Positions 7,926-19,611 of a DNA stretch of 33,670 bases are shown piece after piece. This DNA is from Scytalidium lignicola (lineage: Eukaryota; Ascomycota; Leotiomycetes). Location of the stretch: the NCBI GenBank assembly GCA_002812745.2, contig NCSJ02000423.1, positions 1 through 33,670 on the forward strand, written 5' to 3'. Position 1 is the stretch's first letter. The number at the start of each line of letters is the position of its first letter. A program made the position numbers and the translations under genes. The notes beneath the pieces were generated by a model. That model was not told the DNA's origin. It did not search any database and was given only the letters and a program-made list of their open reading frames with translations.

Positions 7926-10496
7926 ATGTTCCCGTCCGCGGTCGGTTGCCTCTCGCGTGGTTCTCTAACGTCCTCACCTAGCGGCCTTGTCAGAAACTCA
8001 CTTCAGCTAAGGCGAGCTTTCTCAGCTGCTCAATCGCGTCGATCATGGCGAGACCGATTAAAAGCGAGTAGCACCTCAGACCAGGAGTCACCTGTTGACT
8101 CCAAAAACACCACCAAACGCAAAATGTCCACCTTTTCGGGACCTACGCTCGTTGGCTTTACTTCTGTAATCATTGGTAGCAGCCTGATTTACCTCCTTTA
8201 CAAGAGCGATTATGTGCAGCCCCTGCCTCCGACTCGATCTCGAAGTGTAATTAGAGCCGAAAGGCAGAGCCGAGAGAAACATGCCGCGGAAAATATGGAG
8301 GAATTATCGGAATTGCCCTTTAGACATGACCGTCAAGTCTCTGCAACCTCCGAGGATAAACCGGCATGGACAAAGTTTTCCAACAAGTTTGCAGCTTTCA
8401 GTTCGGTCACTGATATTGAATGGGCAAAAGTGGCAGACAAGGTGACGGATTTCATCATGCCGGAATGGGCCAAGATGTTTCCGGTTTCCATCCGCAAGCT
8501 GCAGAGGGAGCTATCAATGGCACCAGGCTCCTTAGCAGACGATATATGGCGCGAAGCACATGACCCCGACATCAACCCGGAAATTCGATACCCCGCTTAT
8601 GTGAGAGTGTCGTCTGAGCTGTGTGATGAGGAGAAGCAGTACCGTGCGAGGAGAAAGAAATTTACCACCACTGCTTTGGCAAAGTATCTAGGCCTGCCAG
8701 AAGCAGACGTACACCCTGACGACGTGCCCTGCATAGCTGTCGTTGGATCAGGCGGCGGCCTTCGAGCCTTAGTAGCAGGAACAGGCTCCATGCTAGCTGC
8801 TAGTGAAGTTGGCTTGCTCGATTGTGTTACTTATACAGCTGGAGTCAGTGGCTCTTGCTGGTTGCAAGCTCTGTATCACTCATCAGTGGGGGAACACCGA
8901 TTCGATAAACTGGTAGAGCATTTGAAAGATCGAATTGGCATACACATAGCTTATCCACCTGTGGCATTCGCTGCTCTCAATACTGCTCCGACCAACAAAT
9001 TTCTTCTAAGTGGTTTTGTTGAAAAATTGAAGGGAGATCCAGATGCGGAGTTTGGTTTGGTAGACGTATACGGATTGATCTTAGCGGCAAGGCTACTAGT
9101 CCCCAGAGGAGAACTCGGAGTCGACGATAGAGATCTAAAGCTGTCCAATCAACGAGAGCACATCAAATATGGCGAGCATCCAATGCCAATTTACACGGCT
9201 GTCCGTCACGAAATCCCGATACTTGAGAAATCCTCTCATGCTGAAAAGGTGACTGGCGCTCCCTCCGAGAGTACTAAAGAGAAAGCAAGGAAAGAGGCAT
9301 GGTTTCAGTGGTTTGAATTCACACCATATGAGCTATTCTGCGAGGAGTTTTCCGCTGGGATACCTACTTGGGCAGTAGGCAGGAAGTTCGAAAAGGGCCA
9401 GCATGTGAGTGAGGGTGAGGACGAGAATGCTTATACGGTACCAGAGATGCGCCTGCCCCTATTGCTCGGCATGTGGGGTAGTGCATTCTGTGCAACACTC
9501 AGTCACTACTACAAAGAAATCCGACCGCTGGTCAAAGGCCTCGCCGGGTTTAAAGGCATTGATGGCATGATCGAGGGTCGTAATGAGGATCTTAGCAAAG
9601 TACATCCCATAGATCCGGCTTCTATCCCTAATTTTGTCTACGGCATGGAAGGAATGTTGCCAGAGTCAACCCCACAGAATATTTACAAGAATCCTCATAT
9701 TCAGCTCATGGATGCTGGCATGTCCAATAACCTACCGATCTATCCTCTTCTGCGGCCTGGAAGGGACGTCGACATCCTCATCGCTTTTGATGCCTCAGCC
9801 GACATCAAGACTGAGAATTGGCTCTCGCTGGCTGATGGTTACGCCGTGCAACGAGGCATCAAGGGTTGGCCCATGGGTGCCGGATGGCCCAAGCTTAACG
9901 ATACAGCGGAGAAGGCCACGGAGCAGCTTGAGGAAGCCGAAGCACGGACAATCGAGGAAGCCGATTGCAAACTCGACGGAGCGAAGGCCGCCGAGGAAGA
10001 GCATTACGATGACCATAACAGCCAAAATACTAAGAAGACCGAAGCTGTAGGAGTCAATGAGGAGGCCGAAGATCTGGGCTACTGTACGATCTGGGTTGGA
10101 AAAACGCAGGAACGTCCTACAACATCGGCGTCTTCGCCACCCCGGCCCAAAGCAGTGAACGAGGACTGGCAACTGATGGAACCGGATGCTGGTATCGCGG
10201 TGATCTATTTCCCCTTTCTGTCGAACCCCAAAGTGCCCAAGGTGGACCCCGTGACCTCGGATTACATGTCCACGTGGAATTTTGTGTATACACCGGAAAA
10301 CATCGACAACGTGGTCAACCTTGCGCGAGCGAATTTCGAGGAAGGCCAGGAGCAGACGCGGATGTGCGTGAGGGCGGTTTACGAGAGGAAGAAGAAAAAG
10401 CGACAGGAGCGGGAGAGCGAAGAGATGCGCAGGTTATTCCGGAAGCATATTCGACACGAGATGGAGGGGGTCGGAAGGGGAGATCATTTTTCCTGA
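7926..10496 (+). CDS. plaA: cPLA2-type phospholipase with mitochondrial presequence and membrane anchor
   Basis: A lysophospholipase/phospholipase A2 of the cytosolic PLA2 catalytic family, 856 residues, no intron. The frame is open upstream to 7872 but without an ATG; the first in-frame ATG is 7926. The N-terminus is Arg/Ser-rich with no acidic residue for about 40 residues (mitochondrial presequence), followed by a transmembrane helix at about 73-92. The catalytic domain has the oxyanion loop GSGGGLRA (from Gly274), the nucleophile elbow GVSGS with Ser308, and the Asp of DAGMSNNLP (Asp596), the Ser/Asp dyad of the family. A Glu/Ala-rich insert lies near 660-720 and a basic coiled C-terminus follows. 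No C2 domain is visible. It should release fatty acids from glycerophospholipids, probably at a mitochondrial membrane. The symbol follows the Aspergillus nidulans cPLA2-like gene and orthology is inferred. Confidence 0.9.
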   Translation: MFPSAVGCLSRGSLTSSPSGLVRNSLQLRRAFSAAQSRRSWRDRLKASSTSDQESPVDSKNTTKRKMSTFSGPTLVGFTSVIIGSSLIYLLYKSDYVQPLPPTRSRSVIRAERQSREKHAAENMEELSELPFRHDRQVSATSEDKPAWTKFSNKFAAFSSVTDIEWAKVADKVTDFIMPEWAKMFPVSIRKLQRELSMAPGSLADDIWREAHDPDINPEIRYPAYVRVSSELCDEEKQYRARRKKFTTTALAKYLGLPEADVHPDDVPCIAVVGSGGGLRALVAGTGSMLAASEVGLLDCVTYTAGVSGSCWLQALYHSSVGEHRFDKLVEHLKDRIGIHIAYPPVAFAALNTAPTNKFLLSGFVEKLKGDPDAEFGLVDVYGLILAARLLVPRGELGVDDRDLKLSNQREHIKYGEHPMPIYTAVRHEIPILEKSSHAEKVTGAPSESTKEKARKEAWFQWFEFTPYELFCEEFSAGIPTWAVGRKFEKGQHVSEGEDENAYTVPEMRLPLLLGMWGSAFCATLSHYYKEIRPLVKGLAGFKGIDGMIEGRNEDLSKVHPIDPASIPNFVYGMEGMLPESTPQNIYKNPHIQLMDAGMSNNLPIYPLLRPGRDVDILIAFDASADIKTENWLSLADGYAVQRGIKGWPMGAGWPKLNDTAEKATEQLEEAEARTIEEADCKLDGAKAAEEEHYDDHNSQNTKKTEAVGVNEEAEDLGYCTIWVGKTQERPTTSASSPPRPKAVNEDWQLMEPDAGIAVIYFPFLSNPKVPKVDPVTSDYMSTWNFVYTPENIDNVVNLARANFEEGQEQTRMCVRAVYERKKKKRQERESEEMRRLFRKHIRHEMEGVGRGDHFS

Positions 10497-12387
10497 GGCT
10501 GAGCTTGCGGGATTTTTTGGGGGGGTTTTTTGTGTGGTTTGTGTGGTAGCACAACATGTTGTACAACTACTGTACATGTAGTATTGGATTTGGCTGGTCT
10601 TTTATGGTAACGGAGTATTGATAATGATACCCAAGCAGCTGACATAAATCAAATGGAGACATATAAGTTAATCTCTAGGGTATATTAGGAGGAGGAGAAA
10701 GAAAAGGATGCCTATATAGAGATAGCCGTTGGTAAGTTGCAGCATAGACGAAGTGAAGGATATAAATAATATAAGTTATTAAAAATCCATCGACTTAGTA
10801 ATATTCTTTTTTTGGTGAAGTTAAGTTTCTGAATAGCCTGGTTATAAATCTTTGGGTTGCAACAAATATTGGTCGCAGCTCCTTTGGGCGAGGCTGTGCC
10901 GGACCCGCGAGGCTGTTTCTGGATAGTCCCCCTGTCGATCGCAAGCTGGATCGAAGATGCAGAGTCGTATCGCGGCGAATAATAATTGGGACGGAGGACG
11001 GAGAGGCAGAATATCTTCCGAATCAGCAACAACGGCATCGTGGGCATCTGGAGAGCATCGCGGGCAGGTGAATCTTGGTAAAAGATGGTAGGATGTGCAA
11101 AAGGGACTAAAACAAACTTGGATGTTAATTAGTATCAAATGGGGAAAGCATCGACCGACCTAATTAGGTAAGACGATCGGATGATGATGGAGGCAGCAGA
11201 GCAAAGCAGTAAAGCTAAAGTCGAGAACCTCGGACCATCTGCTCCTGGTTGCTGTACGTATCTTTGCACCGGTACCTTTGTACCGCCGTACCTCCGTACC
11301 GTAGAACTTTTGCTGTGGGATCGGCCGGCTCGCCGAATCACGAATGACGATGACGACGGTCCATTCACCTCACCGCCGACAACAAATACGACAGACGCCT
11401 CGTTTCGCTGACGGTGGGACCCATACTACACGTATTGTCTTATAACCCCCCTTCACCGTTGTTTCTTTTTCCTTGTCATCATTCTCATTATGATTATTAT
11501 TATCCTGAAAATGTGAACAAAAAACTCAAATCACAAAATAAAAAAAACCAACATTCCATCTCTGGACAAAGTCGTTCCTTTTTGCTGAGAGGGTGTGCAG
11601 TGTGGCTCAAATCTCTCTCCTCTCTTTCGTCCGAATATGTGCCTTCTCTCCAACTGAGAGCTGAACAAAGCCACCAGAAAACCGAGGCACACACAAGACG
11701 CTTGGGGGCAGCAACCAACCCCAAAACCTTTTTTCACCGAAACTCGTTCTTTTTCTTGGGTTGCTTTGCTTGCTTGCTCGCTCATGCTCGTGCGTTCAGA
11801 GAACCTGTCAATGGTACCTTGGGAAGGCAGCCCGCTGCTAACCAGAGCATTGATCTCCCCGTATCCGACCACTTGCAGATAGGTCCAGCCCCAATTCGGA
11901 TATCTCCTCACCTGCTTTGGCTCTCTGGGCTGGAACCTTTTAGTACCTTATACTTGGCCCAATTCGCAATACATATATAGCCTTTGCGTGTTCAGTGTTC
12001 TTGCTTGTAATCACCAAGGTGCTGGTCACTGGAAAAAGTCGGAAACAAATACAAAACAAGAGAGCTGATACTACATTGTCCGTCTTACGCACTACCCATC
12101 TATCTTCTCTCTCTCGACCTATTACTGGATGCCCTGCTATTCCTCTCGTCAAACTCTTGTCTTCGGTGGTGGTGTTGTCCAGCTCACTGTTTCAAATTTT
12201 GCGAATGACATAATACCGACCGACCCTGGATGCTATTGATAGAGGACTACTTGCTCGCCGCAATTCTTCTCTCAACCGCACTGTGAACCTGCTTTATATT
12301 TCTCTTGCCCGCCCTGTGAAGAATTAAACGTCTTCTGTCTCTCCCATATACAAACTTTGGCTAGACAACAAGCTACGTTCTCAATTA
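10497..12387. other. Long intergenic region and probable long leader of the cyclin gene
   Basis: No gene is supported in about 1.9 kb. The first ~200 bp is the phospholipase 3' flank. A period-8 GTACC array lies at 11272-11303. From about 11430 onward the plus strand is rich in C/T tracts (TTCTCTCTCTCG near 12104, GTCTCTCCCATA near 12335) and contains several short upstream ATGs. This is the usual look of a long promoter and 5' leader of a regulated fungal gene. Frames such as plus 11414-11980 are low-complexity and match no family I know. Confidence 0.5.
11272..11303 (+). repeat. Period-8 GTACCNNN tandem array, copy B
   Basis: Four consecutive 8-bp units: GTACCTTT, GTACCGCC, GTACCTCC and GTACCGTA. 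The design and several units match copy A at 802-841. It lies about 1.1 kb upstream of the cyclin start. Confidence 0.8.
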
Positions 12388-13569
12388 ATGCCAAGGCTGT
12401 TAATCATGGATATCTCGGTGCCTCCCTCATTATTATCCGACACCTCTTCGGACGACGAGCTTTATTTCGAAGATTCCTACTTCTACAACACCTATGTCCC
12501 ACTCTCAAACCTCCCGACGCCTCCAATGTCGCACTCCAATGGAATCNAAAAAGCCCGCTGCTCCGAGATATTCCCTGTCCTATGAGGACGAGTACCTTGA
12601 GAAGGAATACTTAGGTACGCACCGATTCTCCCCCCATTTCGTCACATGAACTTGGGCTAATTATTTATATGTACAGGTCCAGCAATTCTGTTAACAAATC
12701 TCATACCACTCTCAACTTCTTTATCAACGCCATCCCTGCCTTTAGTCCATGCAATTCTCACACGTGCGGACCTACCTGCCGAAACTATTGCCCTGGCAAT
12801 TTGCATCCTCGACTCCTTGACCTGCAAATTCGCCCGGTCATGGAGACGAAATTGTCCACTCCCGACGTCACGTAACCCCTCGTCGTTCTCGCACGGCACT
12901 AGCGACCAGTCTGCCTCATCTGTAGCTAAATCTGGTCTCGCTAGTCCGCAGGATTCACAGCCAAACCAAGAACGGAACACCAGCCCCAATCCCGCCTCTA
13001 AGCCTCAGCCTCAACCTCAATCTACGCCTCAGCAACATATTGACTCGGTCAGGCCTGAGATAATTGCTTTCTGCGCTATCATCCTTGCTGTAAAATATGT
13101 CGACGATACCCCTATCACGGCGATTGACTACGCAACGGAATGGGGGAAGGGAATGTGGACATGCGAGCAGATTAACTTCACAGAATGGACTTTGTTTGAG
13201 AACCTTAAGTACCGTGTGCTGGCTCTCTTGGATGAGAAGATCATCAAGGAGTGCATGGTAGATATGGAGCGAGCTGGTAATGAAGCTGCCTTTAACGTCG
13301 GCGGTGAAGATGAACCATCTGAGTGTCGGGACAATACGAGCGTCGGTGTAGGAGATGATATGGCATGGATGAATGTGGAGACATTGACACCTCCATATAC
13401 ACCGCTTGCAATCTCGGAGTTTATGACGGGGTTTGACGAGCCAGGAAACATGATTGCGAATGAAGGCAGCATTGAGCAGGAGCTCGAGCTCAACCTAACG
13501 ATACGAAAGAAGAATGCAAAAGAGAAGGAGTTTATTGGTTGTCCTGATGCTCTTCTGACTGGGTTTTAA
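12388..13569 (+). CDS. Cyclin-box (Pho80/Pcl-like) protein, frame broken at an ambiguous base
   Basis: Exons are 12388-12614 and 12677-13569; the intron uses GTACGC and TACAG. Exon 1 stays in frame only if the N at 12547, next to five As, is a spurious base; then the spliced gene is 372 codons. I read this as a sequencing error. Visible parts: an acidic N-terminus (SDTSSDDELYFED), PTPP just before the N, then the cyclin core from exon 2: TRADLPAETIALAICILDSL, a 70-residue Ser/Pro/Gln-rich insert, and RPEIIAFCAIILAVKYVDD followed by a segment ending NLKYRVLALLDE. The split first helices and the second half with the conserved K-Y-D pattern resemble fungal Pcl-type cyclins that bind a Pho85-like kinase. 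The partner kinase is inferred. A second ATG at 12406 (MDISVPP) is an equally good start. Confidence 0.75.
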
Positions 13570-14453
13570 ATGTTTAGAATGGTTCAAATGCATTGGGGTC
13601 TGGTAATGGAATTGTTTTTGTTAACAAGGTCCCATTTGGCGTCCCATGGAAAGGCTTCATAATTGCATAGGGCAAGGCGNTTTTTGTTTTTTGCTCTTCA
13701 CCTGAGACGTGCAATATTTTTTCNTTTTGGAGTTGCTTGGGGGGTCTGGACAGAATACGATACATACTACTTACTTGTACTGAGTGATTAAATTGCTACG
13801 ATAGTTCGATAAGGCTGAAATATGAGCCTGCCTCTGTTTAAACTAAATTGGTAGTGATGTGAAAATTATGCTTTTTTAATTTCTGGTAGTTTCTTAATAT
13901 TAATCGCATCTATTATATGATTCATTATACTATAAAAGGTACTGATCACAGGAATCTCAAGAGTTTTGTTGTTGCTAGTTGAGGGGTCTTGAAGCCCGCA
14001 GAAGGAAAGGCTGACGTCGTGCCGAGAAAGCAGGGGTGATCCAAGGAAACTCAACTTAACCCGTAAACGAACTTGGGGAATGACGTCGATACCCGGAGGA
14101 AGGGATTATTTCAGCCTTCTCAATTTCCATTGCCCGGATTTTCTCTACAAAGTTTAACAACAAAATAAAAGCTTCTACGTATTTTACTCGGGGGTTTTTT
14201 TNCTTATTCTTCTTTTTATTCTTCTTTTGAATGTTTAATTGATAGCGGAGAATAAAGAAAGGGGAAGGAAAGAAGGAAGAATAGATAAACAAGATTTACT
14301 AGAGGAAGAGGGGGACTTTTTATCTCTATCTCTCTGGCTCTTTGTTTTTTAATTTATTTATTGACTATTGACAACAAGAAGAGGGAGAATACCCAGGAAG
14401 AAGAAGAAGAAGAAGAAGAAGAAGAAGAAGAAGAAGGAAAAGGGAAGGGAAAT
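13570..14453. other. Intergenic region with three ambiguous bases and a GAA microsatellite
   Basis: No gene is seen in about 880 bp. The Ns at 13680, 13724 and 14202 all touch T runs. The stretch just before 14454 is purine-rich and includes the (GAA)n tract listed separately. Open frames here are short and cross the Ns. Confidence 0.5.
14396..14435 (+). repeat. (AAG/GAA)n microsatellite in the leader of the PTEN-like gene
   Basis: About 13 uninterrupted GAA/AAG trinucleotides lie 20-60 bp before the ATG at 14454. The frame through the tract is open upstream to 14361 and would add a poly-Glu tail to the protein, but that frame has no ATG, so the repeat is most likely in the 5' leader. Confidence 0.85.
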
Positions 14454-16106
14454 ATGGCATCACTCCTCCGCCAAATAGTCGCAGGTCCCCGCTCCCGACA
14501 CCCCGAAGCAAACCTCGACCTCTGCTACGTAACCAGCCAGATCATCGCCACCTCCGGCCCCAGCGCGACATACCCGCAGCGCGCCTACCGCAACCCCCTC
14601 GACCAGCTCGTCAAGTTCCTGGACCAGCAGCACGGCGAGGACTGGGCGATCTGGGAGTTCCGCGCCGAGGGAACGGGGTATCCAGATGAGGCTGTCTACG
14701 GACGGATTTGGCACTACCCGTGGCCGGATCATCATCCGCCGCCGTTTAGGATCATGCCGGGGATTTTGGCTAGTATGAGGAATTGGTTGGTTGAGGGGGA
14801 GAAGGAGGAGGAGGAAGGAGGGAAGAAGAAGAAGAGGAAGAAGAGGGTTGTGGTGGTGCATTGTAAGGCGGGGAAGGGGAGGAGTGGGACTGTTTCTTGC
14901 GCGTATTTGATCTCGGAGTGTGGGTGGACTGTTGAGGATGCGTTGGCTAGGTTTACTGAGAGGAGGATGAGGCCGGGGTTTGGACCTGGTGTGTCGATAC
15001 CTAGTCAGAGACGGTGGATTGAGTATGTGGATCGGTGGACGAAGGGTGGGAAGATGTATGTTGATTGGGAGATTGAGGTGAAGGAGGTGCATGTTTGGGG
15101 GTTGAGAGCTGGGGTTAAGGTCCAGGTAGAAGGGTATGTTGATGATGGGAAGGTTATCAAGTTGTTCCATGTGTTTAATAAGAAGGAACGGGTCGTCCTT
15201 GATGGGGAGGCACCGGGGGGTAGAGGGTTTACGGATATGATTTCAGATATGGCGGGGTTTCAGAATAAGAAGAAAACAACAACGGCGCAGACGCAACAGC
15301 AGAAGACTATAAATGTTGGGGGTGATGGGAATGGTGCCACTGCTGCTGGTAGTGGCGGTGATGAAAAACCACTAAGTTCGACTGATCCAAGCTCGACGCC
15401 AGTATCAGAAACCCCTGATGATAGTGGCACAGAAGCTGGAGGCGGAGCAGTGATTTTCAAGCCGTTGAAGCCAGTTATTCTACCCACTAGCGATATCAAC
15501 ATCGATTTCGAGCGTCGGAATAAGGCATCTTACGGATTTACTATGGTTACGTCGGTAGCGCATGTGTGGTTTAACACATTTTTCGAGGGGAATGGCCCCG
15601 AACAAGTAGGAAAGCCTGATCCCAGTGGCGTCTTTGAGATTGACTGGGATGACATGGATGGTATCAAGGGATCTAGTCGCAAGGGAACGAGAGCGTTCGA
15701 TAGATTGGCCGTTATCTGGCAAGCACACGAGCCTGGACCAGGCGAATTCAAGAAAGAGGATGTGATTCGGGAGCCGGGAATCGATTCTCCTGTTCCGCAA
15801 TTAGCACCTGCGGACTGGAAAGGTGGAAACGAGACTTCTCCTGGGCTTGGGAAGGATCTTGGATTGCGAATTGAAAGTCCAGCTAGTGCGGAAGTCAGCA
15901 AGGCGAGTAGTATTAAAAGTGAAGGCAGAGAAGAGGCACCAGATACTGCTGAGAGTGAATCCGTGAAAGGTGTGAAGACTAGCGGCCCCAGTGGAGAAGA
16001 GAATCTGGATGTGAGTGAGGCTCCAACGCCGAAACATGATGAGTCTGAGCCGGATTTGCAGACTGTCAATACTACTTTAGATACTGCATCAAAGAAGACG
16101 ACTTGA
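14454..16106 (+). CDS. TEP1: PTEN/Tep1-like phosphoinositide 3-phosphatase
   Basis: A 550-residue intronless gene; human PTEN is 403. The phosphatase domain follows PTEN closely: LLRQIVAGPRSR at the start, DLCYVTSQIIATS, the general-acid loop YPWPDHHPPPF (Asp92), the P-loop HCKAGKGRSG (His136, Cys137, Arg143) and IPSQRRWIEYV. The two P-loop lysines that bind the extra phosphates of PIP3 are present, which separates PTEN from ordinary dual-specificity phosphatases. The PTEN Thr of HCKAGKGRTG is Ser. A Glu/Lys-rich insert of about 17 residues (about 117-133) precedes the P-loop. The second half (about 200-400) has strand segments matching a PTEN C2 domain, split by a Gln/Gly/Thr-rich linker, and the last ~130 residues are a Ser/Glu-rich tail. 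It should dephosphorylate the 3-position of phosphoinositides at membranes. The ATG at 14454 fits the PTEN N-terminus. Confidence 0.9.
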   Translation: MASLLRQIVAGPRSRHPEANLDLCYVTSQIIATSGPSATYPQRAYRNPLDQLVKFLDQQHGEDWAIWEFRAEGTGYPDEAVYGRIWHYPWPDHHPPPFRIMPGILASMRNWLVEGEKEEEEGGKKKKRKKRVVVVHCKAGKGRSGTVSCAYLISECGWTVEDALARFTERRMRPGFGPGVSIPSQRRWIEYVDRWTKGGKMYVDWEIEVKEVHVWGLRAGVKVQVEGYVDDGKVIKLFHVFNKKERVVLDGEAPGGRGFTDMISDMAGFQNKKKTTTAQTQQQKTINVGGDGNGATAAGSGGDEKPLSSTDPSSTPVSETPDDSGTEAGGGAVIFKPLKPVILPTSDINIDFERRNKASYGFTMVTSVAHVWFNTFFEGNGPEQVGKPDPSGVFEIDWDDMDGIKGSSRKGTRAFDRLAVIWQAHEPGPGEFKKEDVIREPGIDSPVPQLAPADWKGGNETSPGLGKDLGLRIESPASAEVSKASSIKSEGREEAPDTAESESVKGVKTSGPSGEENLDVSEAPTPKHDESEPDLQTVNTTLDTASKKTT

Positions 16107-16616
16107 TCAGAGGAATTTCTCGGATTGCCTGGGTCATACATCACGAATTGGTCGCGAATTAATATTATGAATTTGTATTGATTAGTTAACAGGAGATCAT
16201 GAGGGTATACCAGTGAATATATATTACTTGTCTATTTGGCGTTCAGGAGGCACCAAGTAATGCACAGCAATGAAGATTCATGATGGTTTTCCTATTTAGA
16301 TATTACTCTATTAGTATTTTTGAAATCTGTAGTGCATTTTGAACCCAAATTGGCATGCTAGAACTGTTCGAATTTCTACAAGGTCGAGCAGAGTAGACGA
16401 GTTAGATGGTTATTTGGACGTTCAGGGGTGTCCTGCAAGCACTTTACACCAGCGAATCCAACCACCAAGACGCGAGGCTTAGCGCGCCACGTCAAACGCG
16501 TTCCAGCTTGACGCGTCGACTTTCCGAACTAATCTTTTGCGATTGAAACTCTCACCCACTTCCAAGAGAACAACCAAAATTCCAAACACACAGGAGATTT
16601 CACTCAAATTTTCAAG
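16107..16616. other. Intergenic region upstream of MCM3
   Basis: About 500 bp without a gene. The first part is the AT-rich 3' flank of the PTEN-like gene; the last 150 bp holds the MCM3 promoter with two MluI boxes (separate entry). Both neighbours point the same way. Confidence 0.5.
16496..16516. promoter_or_regulatory. Two MluI cell-cycle boxes (ACGCGT) in the MCM3 promoter
   Basis: Perfect ACGCGT palindromes occur at 16496-16501 and 16511-16516, 15 bp apart, 100-121 bp before the MCM3 ATG. A related ACGCGA is at 16470-16475. ACGCGT is the binding site of MBF (Mbp1/Res with Swi6), which drives G1/S transcription of replication genes including MCMs in yeasts. The gene match makes the assignment strong, but binding is inferred. 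Confidence 0.75.
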
Positions 16617-19401
<2,785 letters not shown>

Positions 19402-19611
19402 ACCTTGTTTTGATGAGATGTGTTAGGATGGTAATAATGTTTATGAGGTTTGGCGTTGATTGCTAAGAAAGATCTTTATGAAAAATGGACAGACAGAGCG
19501 GCGCCTTCGTCTATTGTGTTTTTATTACTTAGTCTATTATGCTATTGAGACATACCACCTCCCGAAGAGCTATCTATCATCTATTAAATCTCATTGCATG
19601 GTTTCTATTTT

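Noticed and set aside
11414..11980. 188-codon plus frame in the cyclin upstream region
   Set aside because: Low-complexity sequence translating C/T-rich leader DNA, no family resemblance and several shorter overlapping frames on both strands.
13578..13592. GGTTCAAATGC resembling a tRNA B box
   Set aside because: No A box or cloverleaf can be drawn around it, and the last bases do not match the consensus.
14460..15170. 236-codon open frame antisense to the PTEN-like gene
   Set aside because: It is Pro/Leu/Arg-rich shadow coding of a conserved phosphatase domain on the other strand and has no promoter or family match.
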